Below are positions 45,001 to 55,560 of a stretch of 64,000 nucleotides of DNA, one piece after another; position 1 is the first letter of the stretch, and each line of letters begins with the position of its first letter. The stretch is taken from the NCBI GenBank assembly GCA_036873135.1, contig JAPTYO010000002.1, positions 45,313,452 through 45,377,451 on the forward strand, written 5' to 3'. A model generated the notes under the pieces. The model did no database searches, had not been told where the DNA came from, and saw only the letters and a list, made by a program, of their open reading frames with translations. The translations under genes were made by a program, and so were the position numbers. Source of the DNA: Clarkia xantiana subsp. parviflora (lineage: Eukaryota > Streptophyta > Magnoliopsida > Myrtales > Onagraceae).

Positions 45001-47640
45001 GTTGGCAACCCAAGTCTGGAATCGGAGCTCCTTAATGAACCCAGTGTCGAGCAACCTGCCCACCTCCTGCTGGATCGCGATCTTCTTATACGTGCCCATC
45101 GGACGCCTTTTCTGTGTGATAGGCTTGATCGCGGGGTCTATCTTCAGCTCGTGTACGATCACATCGGGGCTGATTCCTGGCATGTCGCTGGGGGACCAGG
45201 CAAACAGCTCCTTGAACTCCTTCAGCAACTCCACCAATTTTTGGGCTGTCTCCTCAGTCAGAGCAGACCCGATTTTCACCTTCCTCTGGGGTCCATCGAT
45301 CTCGACTTCTTTCAGATCTTCTACGGGGGCGGGACACCCAAACTCTTCTCTGGGATCTGTGTCTGTCTGGAGGACAGTCATGGCCTCTCGCCTCCTCCTC
45401 CGGGTGGCATTAACATAGCATTTTCGGGAAGCCACCTGGTCGCCCTTGACCTCTCCGACTCCGTGGTCGGTCGGGAACTTCATCTTCTGGTGCACAGTCG
45501 AGGCAACCGCCATCAGGCGATTAATGGTAGTTCTCCCGATAATTGCGTTGTAGGTCCCCGCGGAATCAACCACGACAAACTCCACGTTCCTTCTCTCCGA
45601 TTTCCACCCGCTACCAAACTCCACTGGTAAGGTGATTACTCCTAGCGGGTAGGAGGTTGAGCCAGAGAACCCGACCATCGGGAAGTTTGCCTCCTTTAGA
45701 TCTTTCTTCGTCTTCCCCATAGCCTCCAGCGCGTCCATGAATAGGATGTCGGAGGAGCTCCCCCCGTCGATTAGAATTCTCTTCATTTCGAACCCGTCTA
45801 CATCCAAGGTTACCACCAAGGCATCGTCATGCGGAGTCTCTACGCCTATGAGGTCCTCCGACGAGAAGGAGATCACCATCTCTTCTTTCAAGGTCCAGGA
45901 TCGGGACCTTTTACCCAACACCACTGCTGTGGGGATTCTGGAGGCATAAACTTCTCGGGCGGATGAGGTATCACCTCCAGCAGCAAACCCTCCATGAATC
46001 ACATTCATAGTGCCCCGTCTCTCCTTGCGAGCACCGGATGACTCTGGATCGGTTCTCTTCTTCTTTGGGGACCGATCGCGGGATCGGGAACGGGACCTCG
46101 ATCGGGACCGAGAGCGGGATCGGCACCGCTTATCCCCGACAAATTCCTTAAGCTTCCCCTTCTGGATCAGCTTTTCAATCTCCTTCTTCAGCTCTCGACA
46201 GTGATTGGTGTCATGGCCATTTGCGCGGTGAAATCGACAATAGCAATCTGTGCGGGACCCCAGGAATTCTCCATCTTTCTTCGGGGGGTACCTGGAGATA
46301 CCTTGTCGTTCCATGACTGTCAGCACTTCTGCCATAGAGCAGTTGAGAGGAATGTCAAAATCCTCCCGATTATCCTTCCTTGAAGAACGTCTGTCGTCCC
46401 TCCGATCCGGACGACCTCGATTCTTGCCACTGTCGGGTTTACCCTTTGACTTACGATCGTCGAAAGGTTTACTTGACTGCTTCCCTTTGTTCGACTTTGG
46501 GGGTTCCAGTTCTCCTGCGGCTATCTTTGACTCCTGGACATCGATTTGCCACTTCACCCTCTTCTGTAATGCCTCCATATTCCACACAGCCTTCTCAGCC
46601 ACGCTGTGCATCAAGTCGGAGCCATAGGGGTCTGTCAGGTTCCGAATGAAGGTACGGATGGTTTCGCCCTCAGAGATTTCTTCATCTATCTCTGCTACGC
46701 TGGCTGTGTACCGCTGGTAATAATGAGCCAGCGATTCGTCGGGCCTCTGCACCACCTGGGTCAGGGACCTCACGCTCTTTAATAAACGCCTCCGACCCTG
46801 GTACTGCTGGATGAATCGATCGTGCATGTCTGCCCAGCAAGTGATGCAGCCTGGGGGCAGACTAAAGAACCAAGTCAGGGCCCTTTCTCCCAGTGTGTTC
46901 GGGAACAACGTACACACTATGTCTTCACTTGGGGCTCTTCCCAGACACGCCATGAGGTGCTTCTGGACATGGCGAACTGGATCTCCTTCGCCATCATACT
47001 CCTTTATCGTGGGGATGCCTAGCCCAGGCGGGGCTAGGGTGTCAATGAGTCGGGGGACGAAGGGATGAGTGGATCGATCCCTCAGCTCCGACACCAGCGG
47101 CTTCTGTTCTCCCATACAGATGTTCACGATCTTTACCACCTGGTCGGGAGTGATGGGACCATTCAGGGGAATGGTCCTGTGCTGTACTGGTCCTGGCCCA
47201 TCAACCACGAACCTCTCCGGCTGACCGGTCGCCCTACCTCTGTCTTGGCCTCGGGGCGGGGCTTCCTGTGCGTTCCGACCCTCTGTTGGCGGGGTCGCTT
47301 CCTCCAACGGGGGCATCTCCTCCTGCCTCCTCGCAGCCTCTCTTCGATCCAAGAGAGCCTCTACAGCCGCCAGAAACATGGGCATGGCCTCTGCCACGGC
47401 CCTCGTCAAATCTGCAGCTGGGGGAGCCTCCTGCCCCCTGTTGTCCTGGTGCTGAGGGGCAACATCTTCGGGATGCGATCCATTGTGCCCTCCTGTCTGG
47501 GAGAGCTCAGCCGGGGGATGGTTCTGGTTTTCCTCTTGTTCTGGTACTGAATTCAGATTCGTTGCAGCGGGGTGACGGGAACCACCGGATTGTCCCTGTC
47601 TTCTGTTCTTGCCAGCCGCCATTGATCGAGTAGAAGGCAT
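42031..47640 (-). CDS. Inner Tat gag-pol polyprotein
   Basis: This is one open frame. I choose ATG 47640 because the earlier ATG (47718) lies in the LTR, giving 1,869 aa. Numbering from 47718: gag 220-400 (FPNTLGERALTWFFSLP), zinc motif CX2HX4HX4C at 493-507, an Arg-Ser dipeptide run at 532-549, protease with ILIDGGSSSDIL at 648-659, RT about 840-1090 with YVDD at 1019-1022, a degenerate RNase H 1120-1280, an archaeal-type RNase H from MYTDGS (D1326), and integrase with H1549/H1556/C1587/C1590 and D1619, D1679, E1715 in D,D(35)E spacing. All catalytic residues I can check are present. It provides particle, cDNA synthesis and integration, and could serve the broken relatives in trans. Confidence 0.96.
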   Translation of the reverse strand: MPSTRSMAAGKNRRQGQSGGSRHPAATNLNSVPEQEENQNHPPAELSQTGGHNGSHPEDVAPQHQDNRGQEAPPAADLTRAVAEAMPMFLAAVEALLDRREAARRQEEMPPLEEATPPTEGRNAQEAPPRGQDRGRATGQPERFVVDGPGPVQHRTIPLNGPITPDQVVKIVNICMGEQKPLVSELRDRSTHPFVPRLIDTLAPPGLGIPTIKEYDGEGDPVRHVQKHLMACLGRAPSEDIVCTLFPNTLGERALTWFFSLPPGCITCWADMHDRFIQQYQGRRRLLKSVRSLTQVVQRPDESLAHYYQRYTASVAEIDEEISEGETIRTFIRNLTDPYGSDLMHSVAEKAVWNMEALQKRVKWQIDVQESKIAAGELEPPKSNKGKQSSKPFDDRKSKGKPDSGKNRGRPDRRDDRRSSRKDNREDFDIPLNCSMAEVLTVMERQGISRYPPKKDGEFLGSRTDCYCRFHRANGHDTNHCRELKKEIEKLIQKGKLKEFVGDKRCRSRSRSRSRSRSRSRDRSPKKKRTDPESSGARKERRGTMNVIHGGFAAGGDTSSAREVYASRIPTAVVLGKRSRSWTLKEEMVISFSSEDLIGVETPHDDALVVTLDVDGFEMKRILIDGGSSSDILFMDALEAMGKTKKDLKEANFPMVGFSGSTSYPLGVITLPVEFGSGWKSERRNVEFVVVDSAGTYNAIIGRTTINRLMAVASTVHQKMKFPTDHGVGEVKGDQVASRKCYVNATRRRRREAMTVLQTDTDPREEFGCPAPVEDLKEVEIDGPQRKVKIGSALTEETAQKLVELLKEFKELFAWSPSDMPGISPDVIVHELKIDPAIKPITQKRRPMGTYKKIAIQQEVGRLLDTGFIKELRFQTWVANPVLVKKTNGKWRMCVDFRDLNKACPKDCYPLPRIDQLVDATSGHELLSFMDAYSGYNQIKMAKEDAPHTAFYADSDIYHYDVMPFGLINAGATYQRMVNKLFGDMLGETMEAYVDDMLVKSRQAEDHVHNLTMAFERMRLHQVRLNPTKCAFGVHSGKFLGFMVSQRGIEVNPEKLRAIEEMQSPINHREVQVLNGRLAAMNRFLSKASDRSMPFFEVLRVNKKFERTAKCEEAFQALKQHLRTLPPLAKPVPGEPLFLYLAVSEFAISSVLVKIVEGNQVPVYYVSKAFAKSKLNYPAVEKYLFALIITARKLRPYFHAHEITVLTNQLLKHFLNRPDASGRLVKWAVELSEFRIHFAPRTAIKGQALADFIAESTAPDLEEAGPVEGATIEVPTEVQPERAEQSEQPNKENIWEMYTDGSASSDGSGAGFLLIPPGEGEPLRYALALTFKATNNEAEYEALITGLKIAKGTGIDHLRVKCDATLIVNQVQGRYEARSPIMKKYLREVQALREGFKSFDIEAIPREENVEADALSKFALGAPLEENRKVHFLEKVILSNIDPTQVCTIETKSEEEPTWMTPIVVYLTTGAVPEDKVAADRICRIASNYVMLDNQLYKKGWFSTPYLKCVAEPDTNRILKEMHEGVAACHEGARSILRKVLNLGYYWPTMNKEATTLVRSCDACQRYAPSIAAPAANLTSIKSAWPFAQWGIDLVGPLPQAQGQCKYLLVAIDYFSKWIEAKALARTTGNQIVKFLQTHIVSRYGIPKVVISDNGPPFNGSQVKEYLEELNIEHRTASIRHAQTNGQVESANKIVMDGLKKRVYALKGKWLNELENVLWAVRTTPKRSTGETPFGLVHGTEAVAPVEVAVASHRTRYYELLTNDEVKRLDLDLLEEKRREADEVQVRMRLATARYYNRRVKSRQFFVGELVWRRNEFTLLDRINKMSPKWEGPYKAVGMPAPNAYKLEDLDGRTLKHSFSGEHLKKHHA

Positions 47641-47659
47641 ATCAGCTTTTTGTTTGTTT

Positions 47660-47675
47660 CCCACAGACGGCGCCA
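47660..47675 (-). promoter_or_regulatory. Inner Tat primer binding site
   Basis: On - it reads tggcgccgtctgtggg, one base after the 5' LTR. I recognise it as a common plant gypsy PBS but do not assign the tRNA. Confidence 0.8.
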
Positions 47676-47676
47676 A

Positions 47677-48373
47677 TGTTGGATCATGGTGGAACTCCGG
47701 TGCGGACTTTGACGGCAATCCTAGCTCCTTTGCTCCACGCGATCCTGCAAGAGGGGATAGACCGGGCGGTGACCCAGAATCCCTCTCCGATGCTTAAATG
47801 AGTATCTCGTATGACTGGCAAGTAATAAACTCAGAGTGTATTCAACTCAACGTAAGTCTTTCTGAGGTGATCTCCTGCCCTTTTATAGGCAAAGAGATGC
47901 CTCAGGTACCTGGCGAACCGTTAGGGGTGGTTAGCCCGTATCCCGCATATCTCGGACGCGATTTCGTGTATCTTAGCCATGCCCCGCGTATCTCGGCCAC
48001 GCTCCGTGTATCTTAACCACGTTCCGCGTATCTCGGCCACGCCCCGCATATCTTGGCTTTATCCTCTGATAACGAGTCCCGACTCCCATCGGGGACTCCA
48101 GAGTTATCTCGTTGTGTCACCGCTCGGGGCCCCTCGTCATCGTGACAGGGCCAATCGTTCTCAGGGATTCATCATCGGGGCCTACTTAAAGGCTTCTTAT
48201 CGGGAGCTTCCAGCTCCACTGTCGGAGCCGACTCTGTCGGGACCTTGCCTCGTCGGGACTCCCTTCGTCGGGACCCTTCTCCTAGGTCATCTTGACCTTC
48301 ACTCTGGGCCTGGTGGGCCTGTTTGCCGTTTCCTCGCCGTTAAAGGGCATGACGGCTATAGTCGGACCCATCA
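47677..48373 (-). repeat. Inner Tat 5' LTR (697 bp)
   Basis: It matches 36571-37260. On - transcription starts here toward gag-pol. A tataaaa motif on - lies near 47,882. Confidence 0.92.
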
Positions 48374-49260
48374 GGTGGCATTAACATAGCACTTCCTGGA
48401 AGCCACCTGGTCGCCCCTGACCTCCCCGACTCCGTGGTCAGTCGGGAACTTCATCTTCAGGTGAACAGTCGAGGCAACTGCCATCAGCGGGATGATGGTA
48501 GTTCTCCCGATAATCGCATTATATGTCCCCGCGGACTCAACCACCACGAACTCCACATTCCTCCTCTCTGCTTTCCACCCACTACCGAACTCCACCGGTA
48601 AGGTGATCATTCCCAGCGGATAGGAGGTAGAACCAGAGAATCCAACCATCGGGAAGTTCACCTGCTTCAGGTCCTTCTTCGTTTTCCCCATGGCCTCCAG
48701 CGCATCCATAAACAGAATATCGGAGGAGCTCCCTCTGTCGATCAAAATTCGCTTCATCTCGTACCCATCCACGTCCAGGGTCACGACCAAAGCATCATCG
48801 TGTGGAGTCTCCACACCTACCAGGTCCTCCGCTGAAAAGGATATCACCATCTCTTCCTTCGCGGTCCAGAATCGGGACCTCTTGCCCAGCACCACAGCAG
48901 CGGAAATTCTAGAGGCATAGACCTCCCGAGAGGCTGTGGTATCACCTCCTGCAGCCAATCCTCCATGAATCACATTAATGGTGCCCCGCTTCTCCGTACG
49001 GACACCAGAAGACTCCGGCTCGGACTTCTTCTTCTTTGGGGACCGATCGCGGGAACGGGACCGCGATGGAGATCGGGAGCGGGATCGACTCCGCCTCCCA
49101 GCCACAAAATTCTTAAGCTTCCCCCTCTGGATCAGCTTTTTGATCTCCTTCTTCAACTCCCGACAATGGTTAGTGTCGTGACCGTTGGCGCGGTGGAACC
49201 GACAGTAACGATCGGTGCGAGCTCCCAAAAATTCTCCTTCCTTCTTCGGGGGGGTACCTG
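48374..49260 (-). pseudogene. Outer Tat gag end and protease
   Basis: On - this shows the zinc motif (YCRFHRANGHDTNHC), an Arg-Ser run, and protease in which DGGSS has become DRGSS (ILIDRGSSSDIL), a substitution next to the catalytic Asp. It ends at ...CYVNAT, where the inner Tat inserted. The rest resumes at 36570. An 8-base loss near 49,280 separates it from gag by a frameshift. Confidence 0.9.
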
Positions 49261-50538
49261 GAGATACCCTGTCGATCCATCACCGTTAGCCATAGAACTA
49301 TTGAGAGGAATGTGATGATCCTCCCGCTTATCCATCCTTCGATCAGAGCGGCCTCGACTCCGACTGCCCTCGGATTTATCCTTCCACTTACGGTCGTCCA
49401 ATGGTTTGAACGACTGCTTCCCCTTATTTGACTTCGGAGGATCAAGCTCTCCGGCAGCTATCTTCGACTCCTGCACATCGATTTGCTGCTTTACCCTCGT
49501 CTGCAACGCCTCCATGCTCCACAGGGCCTTCGCGACCACGCTGTGCATCAGGTCGGAACCATAGGGGGCTGTCAGGTTCCGAAGGAAGGTGCGAATAGTC
49601 TCTCCCTCCGATATCTCCTCATCGATCTCGGCCACACTAGCAGTGTACCGCTGGTAATAATTTGCCAGCGATTCGTCGGGCCTCTGCACCACTTGGGCCA
49701 GGGACCTCACGCTCTTCAAGAGGCGCCGAAGGCCCTGGTACTGCTGAATAAAACGGTCGTGCATATCAGCCCAGCTGGAAATGCACCCTGTGGGCAGGCT
49801 GAAGAACCACGTCAGGGCCCTTTCTCCCAATGTGGCCGGGAACAACACACACACAGTATCATCATCCGAGGCTCTGCCCAGACAGGCCATGACATGCTTC
49901 TGGACATGGAGAACTGGATCTCCCTCGCCATCATACTCCTTAATTGTGGGGATACCCAGCCCTGGCAGGGCGAGGGTGTCTATCAATCGAGAAACAAAGG
50001 GATGCGTGGATCGATCCCTCAGTTCCGACATCATCTGCTTCTGGTCCCCCATGCAGATGTTCACGATCTTCACCACCTGGTCGGGGGTGATGGGACCATT
50101 AAGGGGAATGGTCCTATGCTGCACCGGTCCAGGCCCATCGATCACAAATCGCTCCAACTGAACGGGCTCCTTGCCCTTGTCCCGGTTTCTGGGTTGGGCC
50201 TCCTGCACATCCCGAACCTCCCTCGGCGGAGGCGGAGGAACCTCCTCCTTCTACTTGGCAGCCTCTCTCCGCTCTAGGAGAGCCTCCATGGCCTCCAAGA
50301 ACATCGGCATGGCATCCGCCACAGCCTTCGTCAGGTCCGCGTTTGGAGGAGCTTCCTCCTCCCTATTCTCTTGGTGTCGAGCAGTATCCTCTAGAACTTC
50401 ATTGTGCCCCCCTGTTCGGGAAACCTCAGCAGGGGGATTTTGATCCACACTACGCTCCGGCAGCTCTGAATTCTGAGTTCCAGCAGGGAGGTTAGAACCA
50501 CCAGTCTGCCTTTGCTTTTTCTGCTTGCCAGCCGCCAT
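49260..50538 (-). pseudogene. Outer Tat gag
   Basis: On -, MAAGKQKK starts at about 50,538; the inner copy's earlier ATG is ATA here. The N-terminal part runs to a TAG at 50251-50253. The gag fold follows (VLFPATLGERALTWFFSLP, DRFIQQYQGLRRLL, ESLANYYQRYTASV). The frame is lost near 49,280 after SSMA by an 8-base deletion relative to the inner copy. Confidence 0.88.
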
Positions 50539-50576
50539 TGAACGAGTAGAAGCTATCTTTGACTTTTTGTTAGGTT

Positions 50577-50592
50577 CCCACAGACGGCGACA
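50577..50592 (-). promoter_or_regulatory. Outer Tat primer binding site
   Basis: On - tgtcgccgtctgtggg differs by one base from the inner Tat PBS. Confidence 0.75.
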
Positions 50593-50593
50593 A

Positions 50594-51277
50594 TGTTGGA
50601 TCACGGTTGGAACTCCGGTACGGTCTTGACGGAGATCTGAAATCCTTCGCTCCACGTAATCCTGCAAGAAGGGAATAGACCGGGCAGTGACCCAGAATCC
50701 CTCTCTGATGCTTAAATGAGAATCTCGTGGCAGGCAAGGCAAGCAAAAGTATCAGTATGTAGGTGCGTATATGTGATCTGAGGTAACTTCCTCCTTTATA
50801 TAGGAGAGGAGTTACCCCAGTTACCTGATGAACTGCCAGGGCAGTTAGCCCACGTTCCACTTATCTCGGCCACTTGCTCACGTTTCGTTTATCTCGGGCC
50901 ACTTCCCCACTACTCTGATAGTGGGCGTGTTTCTCGGCCTCAACCTCTGATAGCAAGTCCCGATGGATGTCTGGGACTCCAGAGTTATCTCTTTTGGTCA
51001 CCGCTCGGGGCCCCTCGTCATCGGGACAGGGCCAGCATTCTCAGGGATTCAATATTGGGGCCTACTTAAAGGCATATCATCGGGGCCTACTTAAAGGCAT
51101 ATCATCGGGAGCGTCTAGCTCGCATATCGGGACCGACCTTGTCGGGACCCTTCACCATCGGGACCCATCTTGTCGGGACCCTTCGCATTGGTCTTCTTGA
51201 CCTCTTTTAGGGCCCAGTGGGCCTATTCACCGTTTACTCGTCGTTAAAGGGCCTAACGGCTGTAGCGAAACCCATCA
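50594..51277 (-). repeat. Outer Tat 5' LTR (684 bp)
   Basis: It matches 28603-29271 plus a 15-bp duplication of a cgggaccc-containing unit near 51,160-51,180. Confidence 0.9.
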
Positions 51278-53474
51278 AGCAGCATAGGCAGGAGAAGATT
51301 TATACTCAGCCACTGCAGCAATTCTCTCCTCCTTGCGACACTTCTCCTCGATATTCTTCAAATCTGCAGCACGGAGTGGAGAATCAACATCAGCCTGTCA
51401 GCCTAAATCTGCAACGGTAGTCTCAAGGGAGGAAACCTGATCCCGAAGTTCCTGCATCTTCAAATCAGAAAGTCGAGTCTTCTCCATGGCACTGCTAAGC
51501 TCAGCCTTCAAGGATACTTGTTTATCCTCAAGTACCTTGTTCGCCTCAGACAGCTCAAGCGCAACGGATGATAAATTAACCATGTCAGACATGCCCTGAA
51601 ACAATGAATAAACGTCAAGTAACATAGCAAACAATTACTCAGAATGGAAGATAAATGAAAAATATCACTTACCGGGGCATATCGAGACAGAACCCCTTGA
51701 ACAAATCGCCTAGTTTCCTTAGGAGATTTGGGAAGGGAAAGGCGATCTCCAGGAGCAACAGCACTTCGTTGGACGCGAACACCAACCTCAGGGGTGTGCA
51801 AAGAAGGCTGGCTGTCAAAGTGATACTCCTTTAATCCAGCAAAAGGAGTCCACTCAGCTCCAACGATATCCTCGTTAGTCAGACGAGACAGATCCTTCCG
51901 ACTCAAGGCAGGGAGTCTGACTATATGAACAACATAGAAAGTGAACACAAGCAACAAGTGACAATATATATACAAGTCATAAAGTAGAAACAAACATGAG
52001 ACTCACTCCCTCGGCTGGGCGGCAAGGGATGGAGAAGACGCGTCAGCACCTATAGCCACCGCACCAACATCGGCAGGCCGCTTCCCTTTGTCAAGCAGAG
52101 AGGGCGCCTCCTCGACCACTATCTCCTTATCACGAGAAGGTTTTGGTAAACGAACACCCGAGGGAGAATATCTCATAGCGTTCTTCTTCTTGACAGTCGA
52201 GGGCCCGGCCTCAGAGTCAGGTTTCCGTGTCTTAGACTTTGATTGGCTTGAACTCTTGCTCACAAGAACAACACGCTCGGTGACCAACGACGAGTGCCCT
52301 GATAACACAAAGAAAGCAACATAAGAATGGTTGCAAGTATATCATAAAAGGAAAAGAAGAGAAAGAAGAACATACTGGAAGCCTCTGCAGCCCTCTCTGA
52401 CTTAGGAGATTTCTTGGGAGCAGAACTGGAGGGTCCCTTCCTCTTGCTAAAATCAATGGGCTCCGCCTGCACAGTATAGGTTTTCCGTGAAACCAACCTA
52501 CAAAGGAAAAAAAAAAGATGAATGAAAGCAAAAAGACTAAGTAACATACCAAACCCTCGGAGAGAAGGGTCAAGCGAATCCCCGCCTCATACAAATCCAG
52601 CTCGGTCACCACAGACACAGGACAATAAGACTTGGTCTGATGGCTCTGGTAAATAAGCTTCATGGTCTTTATGTCTGAGGAAGAGAACTCCCCAAAGGAG
52701 GGCCAGCCATCCGACCGATTCTCGTGAAAGAATCGACCAAGTCACATAGCGATCGGTTATGAAGAAATAATACTTAGACCAATGACTCGCCGAATTATCA
52801 AGAGGAGCGCGAAGGTCACTGTTCCACTCAACCTCACCCAACCCCAAATCCTCAAATCGGGTGTCCTTAAGAAGAGGATAACGAGTCACCAAACTCGTGA
52901 AACCGATCTTCCTCTGATATTGGAAGCGATAAAAAACTGAAATATAACCAAGGAGTACTTCCAGGAGTACCACTGACATAATACCTGAAATCCCACCCAG
53001 ACACGGATAGCACTGGGGGCAAGATTCACAGGAGAAATCTGGAAAAACCAGCAAAGTTCGATGAGATCATCACAATAGGGGAAGCGTAACCCGTATCGAA
53101 TCTGGGAGGTGTACACTACAACCTTCCCCTCCGGGGGCACGGTCACAGTCTCTCTAGTGTTCTTCAGAGATGGAAGGAAGGGGTATAAGGGTTCATCTAA
53201 GGGACAAACGTCACCTAACTCAACATGCTCGTTATAGTCACTCCGACCTAAATGGTTCCCTGACAATGGCGCAAGACCTAACTCGAAAGCAGTAGGAAAT
53301 TCCAAACTTGAGATAGACTCCGAATCATACCAATATTCAAACTCAGCATCTGACTCAGAACTTGACTCTGAGCTAACATCGGGAAAGAAAGTAACACGAC
53401 GAATAGAGGAATGAAAAACTTACTCATCCTGCGAAGAATGTAGCGTCGTTGCAAAGTCCGAGTTTTGGGGCACC
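51278..53474 (-). pseudogene. Antisense gene of host element, 5' exons
   Basis: On -, ATG at about 53,474 (MVPQNSDFATTLHSSQDE) is followed by gtaagt and, after a short intron ending in ttag, an acidic Ser/Glu stretch. The conserved domain follows (GKVVVYTSQIRYGLRFPYCDD, LAPSAIRVWVGFQ). Further GT-AG introns occur near 52,990-52,930 and at 51,672-51,600 (gtaagt...tttcag). The last part is a coiled coil (SEANKVLEDKQVSLKAELS) with an in-frame TGA at 51398-51400. The coding sequence then runs in frame through the outer Tat's agcag duplication into 28602. I did not resolve all exons. Confidence 0.65.
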
Positions 53475-53489
53475 ATCACGAGTATAATA

Positions 53490-54556
53490 CCTGTCATATC
53501 AAGCTAAGTGTCAGAGCAGGAGAAATTCCCCGGGTAAGCTCGGAAATAGTCTGACATCGACATATCGAAAGCTATGCCGTATAACAATCAACGAGCAACA
53601 ATCAAGACTCGAGGATACCCAATAACGACAACGGCTACGTACGAGCAATTTCACGACAACAAAATCGGACAATTTCACCCGGGCAAAAAACCATCTCCCG
53701 AGCAAAAGACAATTATACCCCTCAACAACACCCGACATACAAGTAATTTCGCGACACCAAAATCAAACAAGGAAAATCCAACGGGCAAAAATCATCTCCA
53801 AGAAAACGACTATCTACCCAATACGACTATCACAACTCAAGCATTCGGGAAAACAACACCAATCGAGCATAGGAAATCCAAAAACGAGCATTTAATATGT
53901 TTACAAGACGGGAAAAAGATCGAACTTTGGGAAATCCCGAACGGATTTGAAATATGGGCTCGGAATTTAAATCCTGCCGGCGCCGGAGATAAAGACCCAC
54001 AGTCGCCGCCCGTCGATCACCGGAGCCACGCCAAGGACGATCCCCGCCCGCCTCGCCTTTGTCGGCCAGAACAGTAGCCGGCCTCGCCGTCCCGAGAGGG
54101 GGCGCTGTCACGCCTCGTCACCGCCCGCCTCGCCTCACGCCGCCCGCCGGAAGAGCTCCCGTTCTCTTCGCCTCCGCCGTGCCGGTCTTCCTTCGCCTGG
54201 GATCAAGCCGCCGGGATCCTCTCTCCCCGTCGTGAAGAGCTGCGCCGGCCACCCCCAAATTAGGGCTTGGAGTTTTTTTCTTGGTCCCCAAGAATGTGAA
54301 ATGAAGGAAAATGGTGGCTCCAAGTGAGGTAATTCTATCCCTTTATTTTATAAGTAGAGGTGTGTAGTGTTTTTAGAGGAGACATAATCACCACCATCAA
54401 TTTGAATTAAAGGAGATCTAAGGGTTAGATAGAAAACTATCATCTTTACCCATTTTTAACTATGGTTAAGCCTATTTTTACTCAAGTTAACACCCCATAG
54501 GCATATATCTCAATTTCCCATACTCGGAAAAATTTTGGACCCGGTCTAAATATTTT
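53490..54556. other. Unassigned region upstream of the antisense gene
   Basis: The first 450 bp are A/C-rich on + and include a long frame (53574-54077) that looks like nothing known. A CpG-rich block (53,950-54,240) resembles transcribed LTR or 5' UTR sequence. The host element's 3' LTR should be here, but I cannot find its partner. Confidence 0.35.
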
Positions 54557-55560
54557 TTCACAAATAGGATCTATCCCACACGATCACGTATTGGATACAA
54601 TGACACAGAATTAGATTGCATAAGTTCATATTCACAATCATGTTGCATCCTCGTATATGTACATATTTTTTAAAATTGCATAAGGGAAGAGATTGGATTT
54701 CTATATATCCATATTTTCCGCGCGTGTGTCTAAGCACGTCCCCTTTTGCTCTAACGTTTACTCTTCCTCTACTTTGAGAAATAGGGGATAAGGCCCGGAA
54801 AAGACGCATGTAGACAAGCAAAGGATTCGTCAAGAGGTAATAACACGGTTTCAAATTGTGTGTGTCATCCCATCGTAAAATAGAGTCAGTCAAGGGTTAA
54901 GCCATTGGTTGACTCGGAGGCACGTGATGGATATACGCCCAATTTGAACCCGTCTCCCTTCGGATTGTCTTATTTTGGCCGCCCCGGTTATAATTGTAAA
55001 TTGAAACTTTAACCTGAACACTCCACCAATAGCACGAATGGCTCGGACTGACCAAGGTATTCGTCCGGGTCCATCCAATAGTCTCACCTAGGTGAGATCG
55101 GGTGGCCTCACCCGATCCCTCCTAGGAAAGATAGGGTGGGCTGCCCCACCCCTCCTATGAGGGGTTGGGCAAATCCACCCGATCCTAAGCCTTGGAGGTC
55201 GGATTTCTCGTCCAACCCCTAGGGCCCCGGCATCCTTTTCACCCGACCTACACTTAGCCAATTTTGCCCACCTCTCCATGTTTTAAGGCTTTAATCCTGT
55301 TATCATGTATTAACTGAGTACATTTAGGGATTAACAGTGTCATTAAGCCACCTTAATGAAACCGTTGCCTATATATACTCCATAAGTTCAATTCATTCCA
55401 ACAAGTTTACATCTTTGCACGTTTAGCTCTGCCTTCTCTCTAGGATTTTATCTCTCTAGAGAACTCAGACTTACTTAAGCATTGAAGAGGATTCACCGAG
55501 CACCACCCCCCCCCCCCTCTCCGTGCTCGGTATTGCCCTTCGTGCAGGTCGTCAGGAAGC
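54557..55560 (+). repeat. LTR-like unit X
   Basis: This is a diverged direct copy of unit Y. Shared blocks are aaaatagagtca...ttgactc (54,874-54,920), a TATA box (tatatata, about 55,372), a tctctagag-rich leader, a hairpin (55494-55531) and cttcgtgcaggt at its end. It could be an LTR or solo LTR of an unidentified element. Confidence 0.5.
55494..55531 (+). other. Hairpin in unit X
   Basis: ACCGAGCAC (55494-55502) pairs perfectly with GTGCTCGGT (55523-55531) around a C-rich loop. Confidence 0.6.

Larger units (their letters stand above)
36571..48373 (-). mobile_element. Inner Tat element, complete and young (11.8 kb)
   Basis: TSD ggtgg lies at 36566-36570 and 48374-48378. On - the order is 5' LTR (48373-47677), PBS, one open gag-pol frame, hairpin array, antisense gene (on +), PPT and 3' LTR (37260-36571). 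The LTRs (697 and 690 bp) differ by 5-bp and 2-bp indels and about seven substitutions by eye. It interrupts the outer Tat's gag-pol between protease and RT. It is the only element in the window with an uninterrupted polyprotein. Confidence 0.95.
28603..51277 (-). mobile_element. Outer Tat element (Ty3/gypsy), interrupted by inner Tat
   Basis: On - the order is 5' LTR (51277-50594), PBS, gag, protease, [inner Tat], RT-RNase H-aRNH, integrase, hairpin array, antisense gene (on +), PPT, 3' LTR (29271-28603). The TSD agcag is at 28598-28602 and 51278-51282. The LTRs (669 and 684 bp) differ by one 15-bp indel and, by eye, about 15 substitutions, more than the inner pair, which agrees with the nesting. 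Gag-pol has at least three lesions besides the insertion. Confidence 0.93.
23907..53490 (+). mobile_element. Host Tat-like element (gag-PR-gag', antisense gene), split by the outer Tat
   Basis: Left part 23907-28602 and right part 51278-about 53490 are joined by the outer Tat's TSD agcag. Gag and protease read + and an antisense gene reads -, the usual Tat-clade layout. No RT, RNase H or integrase is found, so it is non-autonomous (TR-GAG-like) or internally deleted. Its 5' LTR and PBS are missing at the CT junction, and I could not find its 3' LTR with certainty. Confidence 0.6.

Noticed and set aside
42031..47640. Endogenous pararetrovirus
   Set aside because: The frame ends in a D,D(35)E integrase and the unit has LTRs, a PPT and a TSD; no movement or coat protein is seen.
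53574..54077. 167-codon frame on +
   Set aside because: Thr/Asn/Pro-rich with no known domain, across a composition change; probably chance or antisense of a 5' UTR.
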